Notes: generated by a model not told the origin, from the letters alone. Numbered from the stretch's first letter, positions 36,421 through 45,801 are shown. The stretch: DNA of 64,000 nucleotides from an uncultured Bacteroidales bacterium (GCA_944321895.1 CALUNA010000005.1:62001-126000); one strand, 5' to 3'. A program made the numbers and translations.

Positions 36421-38525
36421 GTTGCTTCCGCCTTTTCATAAGTCGCGTAATAGCGCCGGGCCGCTTCTTTCTGGCGGGCCTGCGAGAAATTGCTGATACG
36501 TTTCATGTAACCGATAACGCGGGTCAGGTAATCCACATTCCGGCTGTGGCACTTGGGACATTCGTGCAGATAACGCTTGTCAATATGACCACACTCGTTG
36601 CATATCGTGTTCGGAATGTTGAACGTGAAATAGTTGCAGCCCTCCTGCGCTGCCACACGCAGCAAATGCCGGTACTGTTCCTTGCTCAAATGTTCTTCCA
36701 AATTCATGTGCAAGGCCGAACCGCCCGTCAAATGCTCGATGTATTTCCGGCCATGCAGGCGGAATTTGTCTATCACATTCAGCTTGTCATCTTCCACTAC
36801 ATAGAAATAGCTGTTGTAGCAGTCGCGCGGCACCTGATAATGGTCTTCCTTGTCCCATTTGGCGTGTTTCACGCCGACATTCTCGGCCGGAATCATTTCG
36901 CAGTTGAACATGACATGTTTGGTGCGGTATTTTTTATTGTATTCTTCCACAATGCCCAGCACGCCCTGCACAAACTGCACGTATGCAGGGTTGTCGTTGA
37001 TTTCAATTCCCAAAAACTCGGCAGCTTCCACCAGGCCGTTCACGCCGATGGTCAGATATTGGCGGTCGATATTGATGTATCCGGCATCGAACAGCGGCAA
37101 CATTCCTTTGGCTTGCAAGGCTTTGAGATTTTCGTTGTATGCCAGTTGCACTTTATGGGTCAAATCGACCACTTCACGCAGAAATGCCTGATATGGCATC
37201 CCCGCCTTGACGGCGTATTGTATGCAACGGTTCAGGTTAATGGTCAGCACGCTTTTGGAGCCCGTGGACACACCACCCGCACCGAGCGTATAACTGAATC
37301 CGTTGTCGGTTATCTCGTTGCGCAAGCGGCAGCAACTGCTCAGCGAATCGGCGTTGTCGCTCAGGTAGGTAAAGAACGAATGGCCTTCGGCGTACATTTC
37401 CGCCGTGAAATCGGCATATTCCTTGTCCAGCACATCGCCGTCCTTGGTGAGCATGGCCATCGTTTCCACCGGAAATGTCAGCACGGTTTTGGTACGTTCG
37501 CGGTTGAACCACTTCATAAAGCGTTTTTGCAGCCAACTGAGCGATTCCCAATGCGGCTTGCTGCCATCGGGAAAGACAAAGTTCTCAAACAGGCTGTTGA
37601 AATAATAGCTGTCGTAATAAGCCACGTTCCAGAACACCGCCTGGAAATTCCGGGCGCCGGTCGGCTGATTGATGGAATACACGATTTGCTCGAAACAGTC
37701 GGTAATCATCTTGTCGATAGTGCGCTGCCTGACCGACAAATCGACAATCCGATCCGGATTCAGGTAATAATCCTGCCCGTATTCCTTGCCGATGAAATAG
37801 TTCATGTACATCAAAAATTCGGGTGTGGCGCACGCGCCGCTCAACATGCTTGACACAATGAACACCATGTTCACAAACCCTCCGCAGAACGATTTCAGGT
37901 TGGTGGGCGGTGTAGAGTTGCCGCCAATGGACAGCGTACCTCCAATCAGCCACGGATACATTGTGATGCTCGCGCAATAATTGGCCAGGCTCGTTTCATC
38001 GTTCTTGTAAATGAAATGGCTGTTCAGCAGATACAAATATTTGTCGGACAATTCCTTGCCGTACATTTCCTTGATACGGTCGGTCAGCAGGCGACGGTTC
38101 AGCCGGATGAAATTCGATTTGGGAAGCTCGCCAATCAAAGTGGCAATGTTCTTTTTGTCCACATTGGCGTTGGCATCATACTTGCTGCCCGTTGCCGCGT
38201 TCGATGCGTTGCAATAATCTATCAGAAAATTCAGCTTGTCGCGCGTTTCGCGGTCTTCCGTATGTTTCTGCCTGTAAAGCATAAACGACTTGGCCACGCT
38301 GCAATAACGTTCCGACATAAGCGCGATTTCCACCTGGTTCTGGATTTCCTCCACGCTCATGCCGTTGGAGATGTTCAAGTGGCTCAAAATGGCGGTCATG
38401 ATATCCTGCGTGGCAAAACTGCCGACCGACAGGAACGCCTTGGCAATGGCATTCTTGATTTTGTCCAACGAAAACAATTCGCGTTTGCCGTCACGCTTGA
38501 CAATGATAACTTCTGCTGATCCCAT
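36414..38525 (-). CDS. nrdD: Anaerobic ribonucleoside-triphosphate reductase
   Basis: NrdD converts NTPs to dNTPs without oxygen, using a glycyl radical. The 703-residue protein has an N-terminal ATP-cone (VKRDGKRELFSLDKIKNAI) for allosteric control, the ten-stranded barrel, a C-terminal zinc site (CNECGH and CPKCHS, about 645-665), and the glycyl-radical loop RVIGYM near residue 675. It forms an operon with nrdG. Upstream (38573-38605) sits the terminator of the neighbouring gene; I find no convincing -7 box for nrdD. Confidence 0.96.
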   Translation of the reverse strand: MGSAEVIIVKRDGKRELFSLDKIKNAIAKAFLSVGSFATQDIMTAILSHLNISNGMSVEEIQNQVEIALMSERYCSVAKSFMLYRQKHTEDRETRDKLNFLIDYCNASNAATGSKYDANANVDKKNIATLIGELPKSNFIRLNRRLLTDRIKEMYGKELSDKYLYLLNSHFIYKNDETSLANYCASITMYPWLIGGTLSIGGNSTPPTNLKSFCGGFVNMVFIVSSMLSGACATPEFLMYMNYFIGKEYGQDYYLNPDRIVDLSVRQRTIDKMITDCFEQIVYSINQPTGARNFQAVFWNVAYYDSYYFNSLFENFVFPDGSKPHWESLSWLQKRFMKWFNRERTKTVLTFPVETMAMLTKDGDVLDKEYADFTAEMYAEGHSFFTYLSDNADSLSSCCRLRNEITDNGFSYTLGAGGVSTGSKSVLTINLNRCIQYAVKAGMPYQAFLREVVDLTHKVQLAYNENLKALQAKGMLPLFDAGYINIDRQYLTIGVNGLVEAAEFLGIEINDNPAYVQFVQGVLGIVEEYNKKYRTKHVMFNCEMIPAENVGVKHAKWDKEDHYQVPRDCYNSYFYVVEDDKLNVIDKFRLHGRKYIEHLTGGSALHMNLEEHLSKEQYRHLLRVAAQEGCNYFTFNIPNTICNECGHIDKRYLHECPKCHSRNVDYLTRVIGYMKRISNFSQARQKEAARRYYATYEKAEATC

Positions 38526-38572
38526 AATTAATACTTAAGTTGAATTTTTGATGTGTTTTTTGAGATAAAAGA

Positions 38573-38605
38573 AGCCCCGCACAGTTGTCCCAACCACACG
38601 GGGCT
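38573..38605 (-). terminator. Terminator of the DUF4465 gene
   Basis: AGCCCCG pairs with CGGGGCT with an inner GTTG/CAAC pair, followed on the minus strand by TTCTTTT. Confidence 0.75.
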
Positions 38606-38681
38606 ATGCTCCGAACAAAGCATAACGTTATGGCAGAAAAGATGCTTTGTCTATCCGAAGTTTTTCAATCTTATTGTCCGG

Positions 38682-39752
38682 TTATTTCACCAATTCAATA
38701 GCGATATTGTCGATGAACACGTATTTCGGCGTATTCAACCCGTAATCACCCTTATCCGAACCGTCGAATGTAAACACCACTTTTTCAGGCGCACCGAGCA
38801 AGGTCAAATCCACCTGTTCCCAGCTGTTGTTGATAAACGTCTTGCCATCACGGAAATCAGCCAGGTAATATTCCACGGCACCAGTCTGTGTTTCACCCGT
38901 ATAACCGGTAATGGTTACCTTGAACCAGTCGCCCTCGGCAAACTTTTTACCGAAACCGCCATCACGCATTTCCAGATAAGCATAAGTGCCGTTGCAGACC
39001 ATCATGCTCTTCAGCGTGCAGGTCGTATAGCCTTCCGGATAGGTGCAGGTAAATGTGGCATTGTCATCGAAAGCAAGCGCGAATTTTTTTGAACCGGCCG
39101 CACCTTGTCCGGCCACAACGCTGTATTGGTTTGTATAACCCGCCGTTTCCGTATCCGTCAGGGACGAGCAGGCAAAACCCTTCCAAGAAGACCAATCAGA
39201 TGATGTATAAACATTTTCAAAAACAAAACCGTTATCGGCAAACGAACCATAATAGTTGGTAACCTGCGAGCCCCACGATTCCTCAACTTTCGGCGTGCCG
39301 CTCAAATCGCTACCGTCCCAATAACCGCTTTCACCAAGATTTACATCTTCAAAAGTGATTATCAACGTAGAATTATTTATCGAAAAACGACGACTTACAC
39401 TTCCCGACTTGTCCACTTTCTGATAATCCATAGAATTTAAAAGATAAAAAACCGCTTCATATTTTCCATCAGGCAAACTATCGAAAGTGTAACTGGTAAC
39501 AGTTGTTGTATCAGCAAAAGATATATTCAAATCATCTGAATTTAATGTCAAAGCTACTAAATAATCAGATGCATCACCATTTTCAATAGCAAAATCAAAC
39601 GTAGGTTGGGCAACATCAAAAACAGTGTCTTGCTTGTCAGGGGTGACCAATAGCACAGGAGGCTGAGACAGATTTACAGGAGGTTCTTCCTTTTCACAAC
39701 TTGCAAACATCAGGGCCATTGCGGCCATTGCATAAAGACCTAATTTTTTCAT
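38682..39752 (-). CDS. DUF4465 lipoprotein under a cobalamin riboswitch
   Basis: A 356-residue lipoprotein (signal peptide ending FASC, Cys about 19). An N-terminal Ig-like region (about 30-125) is followed by a DUF4465 beta-sandwich: LIITFEDVNLGESGYWDGSD, then SWGSQVTNYYGSFADNGF, and a closing VFIDNIAIEL strand. DUF4465 proteins recur in Bacteroidota corrinoid-uptake loci, and surface B12-binding lipoproteins named BtuH have been described from such loci; I cannot tell from sequence alone whether this is one. Its own cobalamin riboswitch (39905-40105) and the BtuB/BtuG-like genes upstream make vitamin B12 capture or presentation the most likely job. Confidence 0.82.
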   Translation of the reverse strand: MKKLGLYAMAAMALMFASCEKEEPPVNLSQPPVLLVTPDKQDTVFDVAQPTFDFAIENGDASDYLVALTLNSDDLNISFADTTTVTSYTFDSLPDGKYEAVFYLLNSMDYQKVDKSGSVSRRFSINNSTLIITFEDVNLGESGYWDGSDLSGTPKVEESWGSQVTNYYGSFADNGFVFENVYTSSDWSSWKGFACSSLTDTETAGYTNQYSVVAGQGAAGSKKFALAFDDNATFTCTYPEGYTTCTLKSMMVCNGTYAYLEMRDGGFGKKFAEGDWFKVTITGYTGETQTGAVEYYLADFRDGKTFINNSWEQVDLTLLGAPEKVVFTFDGSDKGDYGLNTPKYVFIDNIAIELVK

Positions 39753-39904
39753 ACTCTTTGTTATTTATGTAATTGTACAATTAAGAAAATAATCCGAAAC
39801 GGAAATCATTTGCAACAAGCCGTGCTTGCCGCTTCCAATTTTTTATTTCAATTTGTTTTCTGTTGCGTGGATTATGCTCTTTCCTCGAAAGCAATAACCA
39901 TAAA

Positions 39905-40105
39905 ACATACTTGGCAGGTCTTCTGACTTATGCCGGCGGCAACTGTTGCCTGCGATTGCACAGCCTTCCCGGTTACGAACCAGTGGCATTGCGGATTATG
40001 CAACCTGCCGGATTTTATCCGGCTCCGACATTTACAGCAGCGGGACTGTTCGGGACTTTCACCCGATTCCCTTTTCATTCCTTCCCCGAAAAAGAGAACG
40101 GAAAC
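39905..40105 (-). promoter_or_regulatory. Cobalamin riboswitch upstream of the DUF4465 gene
   Basis: Read on the minus strand, the element has the conserved core ACAGTCCCGCTGCTGTAA, a GGGTGAAAGTCCCG segment before it, and ends with the B12 box GTCAGAAGACCTGCC (about 39914-39928). Boundaries are approximate. Between it and the start codon there is a stem (39811-39831, GCGGCAAGC with GCTTGTTGC) that could be part of the switching platform. The riboswitch sits behind btuG-like, so the DUF4465 gene is regulated separately from btuB. Confidence 0.93.
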
Positions 40106-40127
40106 CAAATATCGCGTAAATCGACGG

Positions 40128-40159
40128 CAAAGATAGAAAACTTTTCCCGTGCAAGCAAA
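40128..40159 (-). promoter_or_regulatory. Promoter of the DUF4465 riboswitch transcript
   Basis: On the minus strand TTTG, 20 nt, then TATCTTTG (40128-40135): a close match to the Bacteroidota -33/-7 consensus, just upstream of the riboswitch. Confidence 0.7.
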
Positions 40160-40242
40160 GATGCCGGATTTTATTTTTTCAACAAATCCACGACCATTGC
40201 CGTAACCGGCAGACAGACAGATATTCGTACCCGCAGTTCGCA

Positions 40243-42198
40243 CTAATCTTGCCCGTAATGCAAGTCCTCGATATTGCAAAACTCGGTCGATGTCTCGCCT
40301 ATCCAGCCGCAATTCTGCTGCACGGCTGTGTAGATTTTCACAAAATCGATACCCGCCAGTTGCACGGATTTTCCGTCTTTGTCCACAGCCCAGTCTATCT
40401 TGAAATTGCTGCCATCGGACGCATTGGACTGGTTGTCGGCATATCCCCACGGGAAAGAGGCCAGCACCCAGTTCTCGGCCGGCGGCGTGGCCGTATTGGT
40501 GGCATTCCCCGGCAAACGCCTGCCACGCAATGTGTAACTGTCGGCTTCCAGCCAAGCCGGATAATAGGCCTGCCCGTGATAGGAAACACGAGCCACATAG
40601 CCCGACTGCCCGCGGTTATCTGTCCAGCAGACGCTGTCGGTCAACGCTTCCGGCCTGAAATACGTTACTTCATAGTCCGCCAACACTTCCGGATTGCCGT
40701 ATTCGCTGCCTGCCAGCTCATACCATTCGTCATCAGGCAAGCCGTTGCCGTTCGCATCGGCAGAAACCAACACGATACCAGGCTCCGCACTGCCGTTGTA
40801 AGCATTGCCATACACCTTGAAATCATATTCGCCGGGCACATTCGGAATGGTGTGGTCAAAACCGACCACGATATAGCCGCCCCACGCGCCAAGCGAAAGC
40901 AAAGCGCCTTTTGCCGGCGACTGCAACAGCCGCGCGTTGGCTTGCGCCAATACATCATCAGCCGTAAAGCCCGTTTCGTATGCCGAAGTTTCGGTGTTGA
41001 CAAACTGCCCGGGAGCCGGCATGTATTCCCACACGCGGTTGATATAAGGCGAACCCGACGTTTGCGCGGTATCGGATGCAACCTCCGACAACTGCGCCAA
41101 CACAACCTTGTTCGGATTCAGCCCGACATCATTGAGCCGGAACTTCAGCCGGCCATCCGCACTGAAACAAAGCACATCGCCCCATACCGTGAAATTGTAG
41201 GCTTCCGTGATATACACGTCGCTGCCGATGGCATTGATACTGTACGGCGTTTCCAGCACCGTGCCGTCCGTAATGAAATTGTCGCGCAACACCTGTTCCG
41301 TCGCGCAATCAAACACCTTGACCCAACTTTCGCCGCTCGTATGGTTATAGTGATAAATATAGGCGATATCGTCCGATATCGTAAAATCGAGTGCCTGAAT
41401 TTCATCAAACGAGCGGGCCAACTCGTCCGCTGCGCCATCAATTTTCTGGAAACGGTATGGAATATCATCGTAATTGCCGCGCGACACGACATAAACATTG
41501 CCGCGGCTGTCGGCTGCCACACGTCCGGGATTCATGCCCACGGTTATGCGCTTCCGTTCCTGAAACGTGGCCAAATCAATCACGGAAACCGTGTTGTCGT
41601 AGTCGGGATAGTCCAGGCCGCCCGAATTGGCCACGTACAATTTGCCGTTGGCCACGCACAAGCCTTCGGGATTGCGCCCGCAAGCCGCCAACGCATCCAC
41701 TTCCAGCGAAACGGTATCGATGCGCGCCACATAACCATCGTAGCATGTAACATATACCTTGCCGCCATCGAAAGCCAGATAGCGCGGCTGCCGCGCGACA
41801 CCGGCCTCATTGAACAGCGGAATACGCGCCAGCGAACGTCCAGTGGCCGCCTGCAACACCTCAATCTGGCTCGACACATTAACGGCAATGTACAGCTTGC
41901 CGCCGTACAGACCCATGTCGTTGCCGGTGTCACCCAAACCGCGCCGGTTGCAAGTCTGGAAAAAATCGGTCTGCAACTGCTGCGTTTCAAAATCATAAAG
42001 CGCGAGCGTGCTGTTGTTCAGGTTGAACAATCCTTCGGAAAGGATATACAACTGGCCCTTGCCGCTGACAACAGGCGCATCCACATGCGGCATGTCTTCC
42101 ATGTCGTTGCAGGCAGACAGACCGAACAATCCGGCCAAGCACCATGTAAAAAGCGATATTTTAAAATCCCGTATCATGTTTTCATTCTTTTGTTCCAT
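40243..42198 (-). CDS. BtuG-like beta-propeller surface lipoprotein with extra C-terminal domain
   Basis: A 651-residue lipoprotein (lipobox LSAC, Cys about 30; an alternative start at 42177 shortens the N-region). Residues about 45-375 form a YncE-like beta-propeller of the kind seen in BtuG, the surface lipoprotein that captures B12 for BtuB with extreme affinity in Bacteroides. The last ~270 residues are an additional domain (VWEYMPAPGQFVNTETSAYE onward, with a DANGNGLPDDEWYEL segment) that I have seen only as a separate surface protein of such loci, so this looks like a fusion. It starts 6 nt after btuB and shares its riboswitch. Confidence 0.82.
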   Translation of the reverse strand: MEQKNENMIRDFKISLFTWCLAGLFGLSACNDMEDMPHVDAPVVSGKGQLYILSEGLFNLNNSTLALYDFETQQLQTDFFQTCNRRGLGDTGNDMGLYGGKLYIAVNVSSQIEVLQAATGRSLARIPLFNEAGVARQPRYLAFDGGKVYVTCYDGYVARIDTVSLEVDALAACGRNPEGLCVANGKLYVANSGGLDYPDYDNTVSVIDLATFQERKRITVGMNPGRVAADSRGNVYVVSRGNYDDIPYRFQKIDGAADELARSFDEIQALDFTISDDIAYIYHYNHTSGESWVKVFDCATEQVLRDNFITDGTVLETPYSINAIGSDVYITEAYNFTVWGDVLCFSADGRLKFRLNDVGLNPNKVVLAQLSEVASDTAQTSGSPYINRVWEYMPAPGQFVNTETSAYETGFTADDVLAQANARLLQSPAKGALLSLGAWGGYIVVGFDHTIPNVPGEYDFKVYGNAYNGSAEPGIVLVSADANGNGLPDDEWYELAGSEYGNPEVLADYEVTYFRPEALTDSVCWTDNRGQSGYVARVSYHGQAYYPAWLEADSYTLRGRRLPGNATNTATPPAENWVLASFPWGYADNQSNASDGSNFKIDWAVDKDGKSVQLAGIDFVKIYTAVQQNCGWIGETSTEFCNIEDLHYGQD

Positions 42199-42204
42199 AA
42201 ATTC

Positions 42205-44253
42205 CTACCATTTCCACTGCACCGATGCACGCCAACTGCGGCCGGGCATGGGAAAATAGCGGACCACTTCGTAATTTTTCCCACCCAGATTCAGACATTC
42301 CACGCTACATGCAAGCTCCGTACGACCAATATGGAAAGTGCGGGAAACAGACAAGCTGTGGTCGGAGTAGCCGGGCACACGGTTCTCGGTATAATTCTGG
42401 TTGACTGCATAACGGTGTCCGCTCCACACGACGGAATACGCCAGATTAACCCACGGCGTTTCGAGCGCGGCTTTTCCCGAGCCGGACACGCGCGGCGTAT
42501 AAGGTATTTGATGCCTGTACTCCCTGCTGTCAGGGTCGGTAACATTCAGCGCACGCTGATAGGTGTAAGTTCCTCCGATGGAAAGCCCTATTTTTTCCCA
42601 CGGATAAAAAGCCGCTTCGCCAGTCAGGTCCAAACCGTTGATGCTCACCTTTCCATAATTGAGCATTGTCCACGTGTAAATGTTCTTGCTCGGAAAGGCC
42701 ACGATTTTATCGCGCACATCGTTGTGATAGGCGTCGGCAGTGAACGACAGCAACGGCACGTAGCTGCCTATGCGCACGCTGTAGGTCAGTCCTAGGTTAT
42801 ATTGGTTCGTCGTTTCCGGTTTCAGGTCCGGATTGCCGACGCGGCCATAATACAAATCGTTGAACGTGGGCAGCCGGAAGATATTCTTGTAGAATGCACG
42901 CACACGCAAATCCACGCGTTCAAACGGCTGCACGGAAACGCTGGCATAGGGCGATAGCCGGAACGGAATATCGGCTGACTGCCCGATGCGCACCTGCTCT
43001 TCCGTCAGCGTGGCGAGCAGGCTGCCCGTTGCCAGCACGCGGTTTGACACATACTTGACAGCCAGAGCCGTCAGCCATGAATAACGCACCGGAAAAGAAA
43101 AATCGGTCAAATCAGCCCACAAGGTATTGACAAACGCATCCGTGTTGAGCGAAACGGACAAGTTCGGAATGATTTTGTACAAGCCGCCTGCCGACACATA
43201 ATATTCCTGCTGCCGGTACGTGTTCTCCTCCCTGCCGGCCGAGTTGAGCATGGTCGGGTCCAGATAGCGCGTATAGCCGAAATTGTATTTCCCGTCCACG
43301 CGGAACGCCCATTTGTCCCAGTCTTTTTTGTAGTGAGCCTGCGCAAAAAATGTATTGTCCCACAAACGCTGCGAAGAAAAATTCAAGGTGTTGTAGTAAA
43401 TCGTCGCGCCGGGAAGTCCGCGCTCGCTGCCGTAATAATAAACCTGCACTTGCATTTCGTCCGTGTCGGAAAAAGAGCCGTAGAACATGGCCTCCGCCCG
43501 CAGGTTGTTCACGTCGGTATTTTGCCGCCGCTCCCGCGACACGCTGTCCGTTCCGGCCGAACCGTAGTGCAACAGATAAGGATATTGCCCGTTGCTGTAC
43601 AACCATTCACCATCCACATGCACCGACCAGCGGTCGCCCAGCCGCACATTGACGTATGCCGAAGGATTCAGCAGGCCGAACGAACCGCCGCGCATGGCCA
43701 GTTTGCCGTTTACGGGACGGTCATCCTCAAACTTCGGTGCCGCTGTGCGTATGTTCAGCACCGCCGCCGAAGCAAACAGACGTGCCGCCTGGAAAATCTG
43801 GTCGCTCTGGCCGTTGGCCAGCGAAAGCATGTCCACGTTTTCCAGACTGAGCCGCCCAATGTCGATTTGCCCGTTCTGGCAGTCGGAAAGCGTCATGCCA
43901 TTGTACGACACTGCCGTGTGGGCGGCACCCAGACTGCGCACCGAAACCGTTTTCAAACCGCCGATGCCTCCATAGTCCTTCACGGTAACACCTGAAAAAT
44001 ACTTGACCGCATCACTCACCTGCAGGGCGTTGAGCGTTGCCAGCTTTTTTTGCGAAAGGATTTGGAGCGGCGCGGTGGAACGGGTTTCCGAATTGCGGTA
44101 GTTTTCCGTAACGACAACTTCCTGAATGTCATAAACGGCGGTCGTGTCGAGCACGAAGCCATCCGAGGCGCGGCACACGGCCGCAAACCCGAACATCACA
44201 AGCACGCACGCCCGAAACCTGACTGAAAAACCGAAATATCTGTCAACTGTCAT
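42205..44253 (-). CDS. btuB: BtuB-type TonB-dependent corrinoid receptor
   Basis: A 682-residue outer-membrane receptor. The ATG at 44253 is chosen because it gives a credible signal peptide and leaves the riboswitch outside the coding region. After a short TonB box region (EVVVTENYR) comes a plug domain (TVKDYGGIGGLKTVSVRSLG, HTAVSYNGM) and a 22-strand barrel ending SVQWKW with a terminal Trp. There is no CarboxypepD_reg domain. The cobalamin riboswitch immediately upstream and the BtuG-like gene 6 nt downstream identify corrinoids as the cargo. Expression should fall when intracellular B12 is plentiful. Confidence 0.93.
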   Translation of the reverse strand: MTVDRYFGFSVRFRACVLVMFGFAAVCRASDGFVLDTTAVYDIQEVVVTENYRNSETRSTAPLQILSQKKLATLNALQVSDAVKYFSGVTVKDYGGIGGLKTVSVRSLGAAHTAVSYNGMTLSDCQNGQIDIGRLSLENVDMLSLANGQSDQIFQAARLFASAAVLNIRTAAPKFEDDRPVNGKLAMRGGSFGLLNPSAYVNVRLGDRWSVHVDGEWLYSNGQYPYLLHYGSAGTDSVSRERRQNTDVNNLRAEAMFYGSFSDTDEMQVQVYYYGSERGLPGATIYYNTLNFSSQRLWDNTFFAQAHYKKDWDKWAFRVDGKYNFGYTRYLDPTMLNSAGREENTYRQQEYYVSAGGLYKIIPNLSVSLNTDAFVNTLWADLTDFSFPVRYSWLTALAVKYVSNRVLATGSLLATLTEEQVRIGQSADIPFRLSPYASVSVQPFERVDLRVRAFYKNIFRLPTFNDLYYGRVGNPDLKPETTNQYNLGLTYSVRIGSYVPLLSFTADAYHNDVRDKIVAFPSKNIYTWTMLNYGKVSINGLDLTGEAAFYPWEKIGLSIGGTYTYQRALNVTDPDSREYRHQIPYTPRVSGSGKAALETPWVNLAYSVVWSGHRYAVNQNYTENRVPGYSDHSLSVSRTFHIGRTELACSVECLNLGGKNYEVVRYFPMPGRSWRASVQWKW

Positions 44254-44302
44254 AATACCGTCATGCCCTATCCCACGAGGGCGCAAGGTGTAAATAAACC
44301 GT

Positions 44303-44475
44303 GCAACGGCAGGTCTTCTGACTTGGAAATCCGCAACCGCCTTCCCGAAAAATCAGTGGCAAGAGTAGTTTGCGGAGGCACTCCTGACGTTGGAGCGACC
44401 CGAGTTTCCTCACAGCAGCGGGACTGTCCGGGATTTTCACCCGATTCCCTTTTCATCGCGTTTTGCGGCTGCAAA
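44303..44475 (-). promoter_or_regulatory. Cobalamin riboswitch upstream of btuB
   Basis: On the minus strand it contains GGGTGAAAATCCCGG, the conserved core ACAGTCCCGCTGCTGTG, and the B12 box AAGTCAGAAGACCTGCC (about 44308-44324), ending about 50 nt before the btuB start. It is shorter than the other copy in its variable arms. Boundaries are approximate. Confidence 0.93.
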
Positions 44476-44497
44476 ACATGGCGAACCGTTGCGGCTG

Positions 44498-44505
44498 CAA
44501 AGGTA
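44498..44505 (-). promoter_or_regulatory. -7 box of the btuB riboswitch transcript
   Basis: TACCTTTG on the minus strand, directly upstream of the riboswitch. No -33 TTTG at ideal spacing. Confidence 0.55.
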
Positions 44506-44577
44506 ATATTTTTCAGCATAACAGGAAAAAACAAACGCATTTTGCGGAAAGCAGGAGTTCCTGAAGCGGACATTCTG

Positions 44578-45801
44578 TCAATCATCCAACCTGCGGCAGG
44601 CCTGTTTGTCCAGCTCCAACTGCTGCCGGAGGGCCTCGACGGTCGTGAAATGGATTTCATCGCGGAGATGTTGCCTGAAATCAACGGTCAGTGTTTCGCC
44701 ATAAATATCCCGCCCGAAATCGAATATGTGTACCTCAATGCTCATGTGCGCATCGGGTTGCTCCAGCGTAGGGCGGCTGCCTATGTTCAACATGCCGGAA
44801 TAATGTTCGTCTCCAAGTTGTATGCCCACGGCATAGACACCGGGCTTCGGTATCAGCTTGTCGGTCTGGCATGGTTGCAGGTTTGCCGTCGGGAAACCGA
44901 GCCTGCGCCCGATGCGGTATCCGTTCACGACCACGCCCGTGAGGCGGTAGGGCCGTCCCAGCAGGACGGCCGCCTGCTGCACATCACCGGCCTCGAGCAA
45001 GCGGCGGATAGCGGACGAGCTGACATGCTGCACGCCGCCCGTATATTGCGACGCCCGCAACACTTCAATGCCGAGCCTGCGCCCAATGGTTTCATAAGCC
45101 GAAAAGTCCGTCAGGCAATCGCTGCCGAAACGGTGGTCGTAGCCGAGCAACAGCGTTTTTACGTTCAGGCGTTTCCGCAACACCGTTTGCATGAACTCAC
45201 TGGCAGTGAGCGCAGCCAGTTCAGGTGTAAAATGCAACACTTCCACCTTGTCAACCAGCGCGGCCAGCAGTTTTTCCTTTTCCTGGCGGCCGGTCAGGAT
45301 TTCGGGCTGGAAATCGCTGCACAATACTTTGCGCGGATGCCGGTCGAAGGTGATGGCCATGGTGGACAGGCCGCATTGCCGCGCGATATTTTCCAATTCG
45401 CCCAACAGGAAACGGTGTCCGCAATGCACGCCATCGAAAAAACCGATTGTAGCGGCATAGGCCGGACGCAGGGCAAGCGGCAATTTCCGCACGACTTCAT
45501 CGTAGGAATGGGCAATCTGTTCCCTGACAAACTGTTCCGACGGCGCACGGGAAACAAAAACCGTGTTCCAGTATTTTTTGTTGAAATGCCAGGCCGGACG
45601 CACGGCCGCATACTGTTCGCGCAGCATTTCCGCACGGTCAGGGTCGCACTTGACGGAAACAGCCGGCTCCGCCCCATCCAGAGGCAGCAAGGCAAACATT
45701 TTGCCATGCACCTTGAACACCAGCGACGTGTCGTTGAAAGGCAGGCATTCCGTCGCATTCGGCAACGACAGGCAATATGTCCGGATATCTTCTACATTCA
45801 T
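44578..45801 (-). CDS. ribF: YjbR/MmcQ domain fused to riboflavin kinase/FAD synthetase
   Basis: A 407-residue fusion. Residues about 1-108 are an MmcQ/YjbR (DUF419) domain: NVEDIRTYCLSLPNATE, FALLPLDG, and the family hallmark HFNKKYWNTV followed by SYDEVVRKLP. From about 115 the protein is RibF: the FAD-synthetase nucleotide motif GFFDGVHCGHR (120-130) and the riboflavin-kinase segment GYRIGRRLGFPTANL. RibF makes FMN and FAD from riboflavin. The usual short RibF N-terminus is replaced by the YjbR domain with no linker or stop. The ATG at 45801 is used because the frame opens upstream only at a TTG. It follows the DUF5009 gene by 21 nt. Confidence 0.9.
   Translation of the reverse strand: MNVEDIRTYCLSLPNATECLPFNDTSLVFKVHGKMFALLPLDGAEPAVSVKCDPDRAEMLREQYAAVRPAWHFNKKYWNTVFVSRAPSEQFVREQIAHSYDEVVRKLPLALRPAYAATIGFFDGVHCGHRFLLGELENIARQCGLSTMAITFDRHPRKVLCSDFQPEILTGRQEKEKLLAALVDKVEVLHFTPELAALTASEFMQTVLRKRLNVKTLLLGYDHRFGSDCLTDFSAYETIGRRLGIEVLRASQYTGGVQHVSSSAIRRLLEAGDVQQAAVLLGRPYRLTGVVVNGYRIGRRLGFPTANLQPCQTDKLIPKPGVYAVGIQLGDEHYSGMLNIGSRPTLEQPDAHMSIEVHIFDFGRDIYGETLTVDFRQHLRDEIHFTTVEALRQQLELDKQACRRLDD

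Noticed and set aside
40249-42795. An 848-codon open frame opposite the BtuG-like gene and the end of btuB
   Set aside because: It crosses two genuine genes on the other strand and has no recognisable domain; it is a by-product of codon bias.
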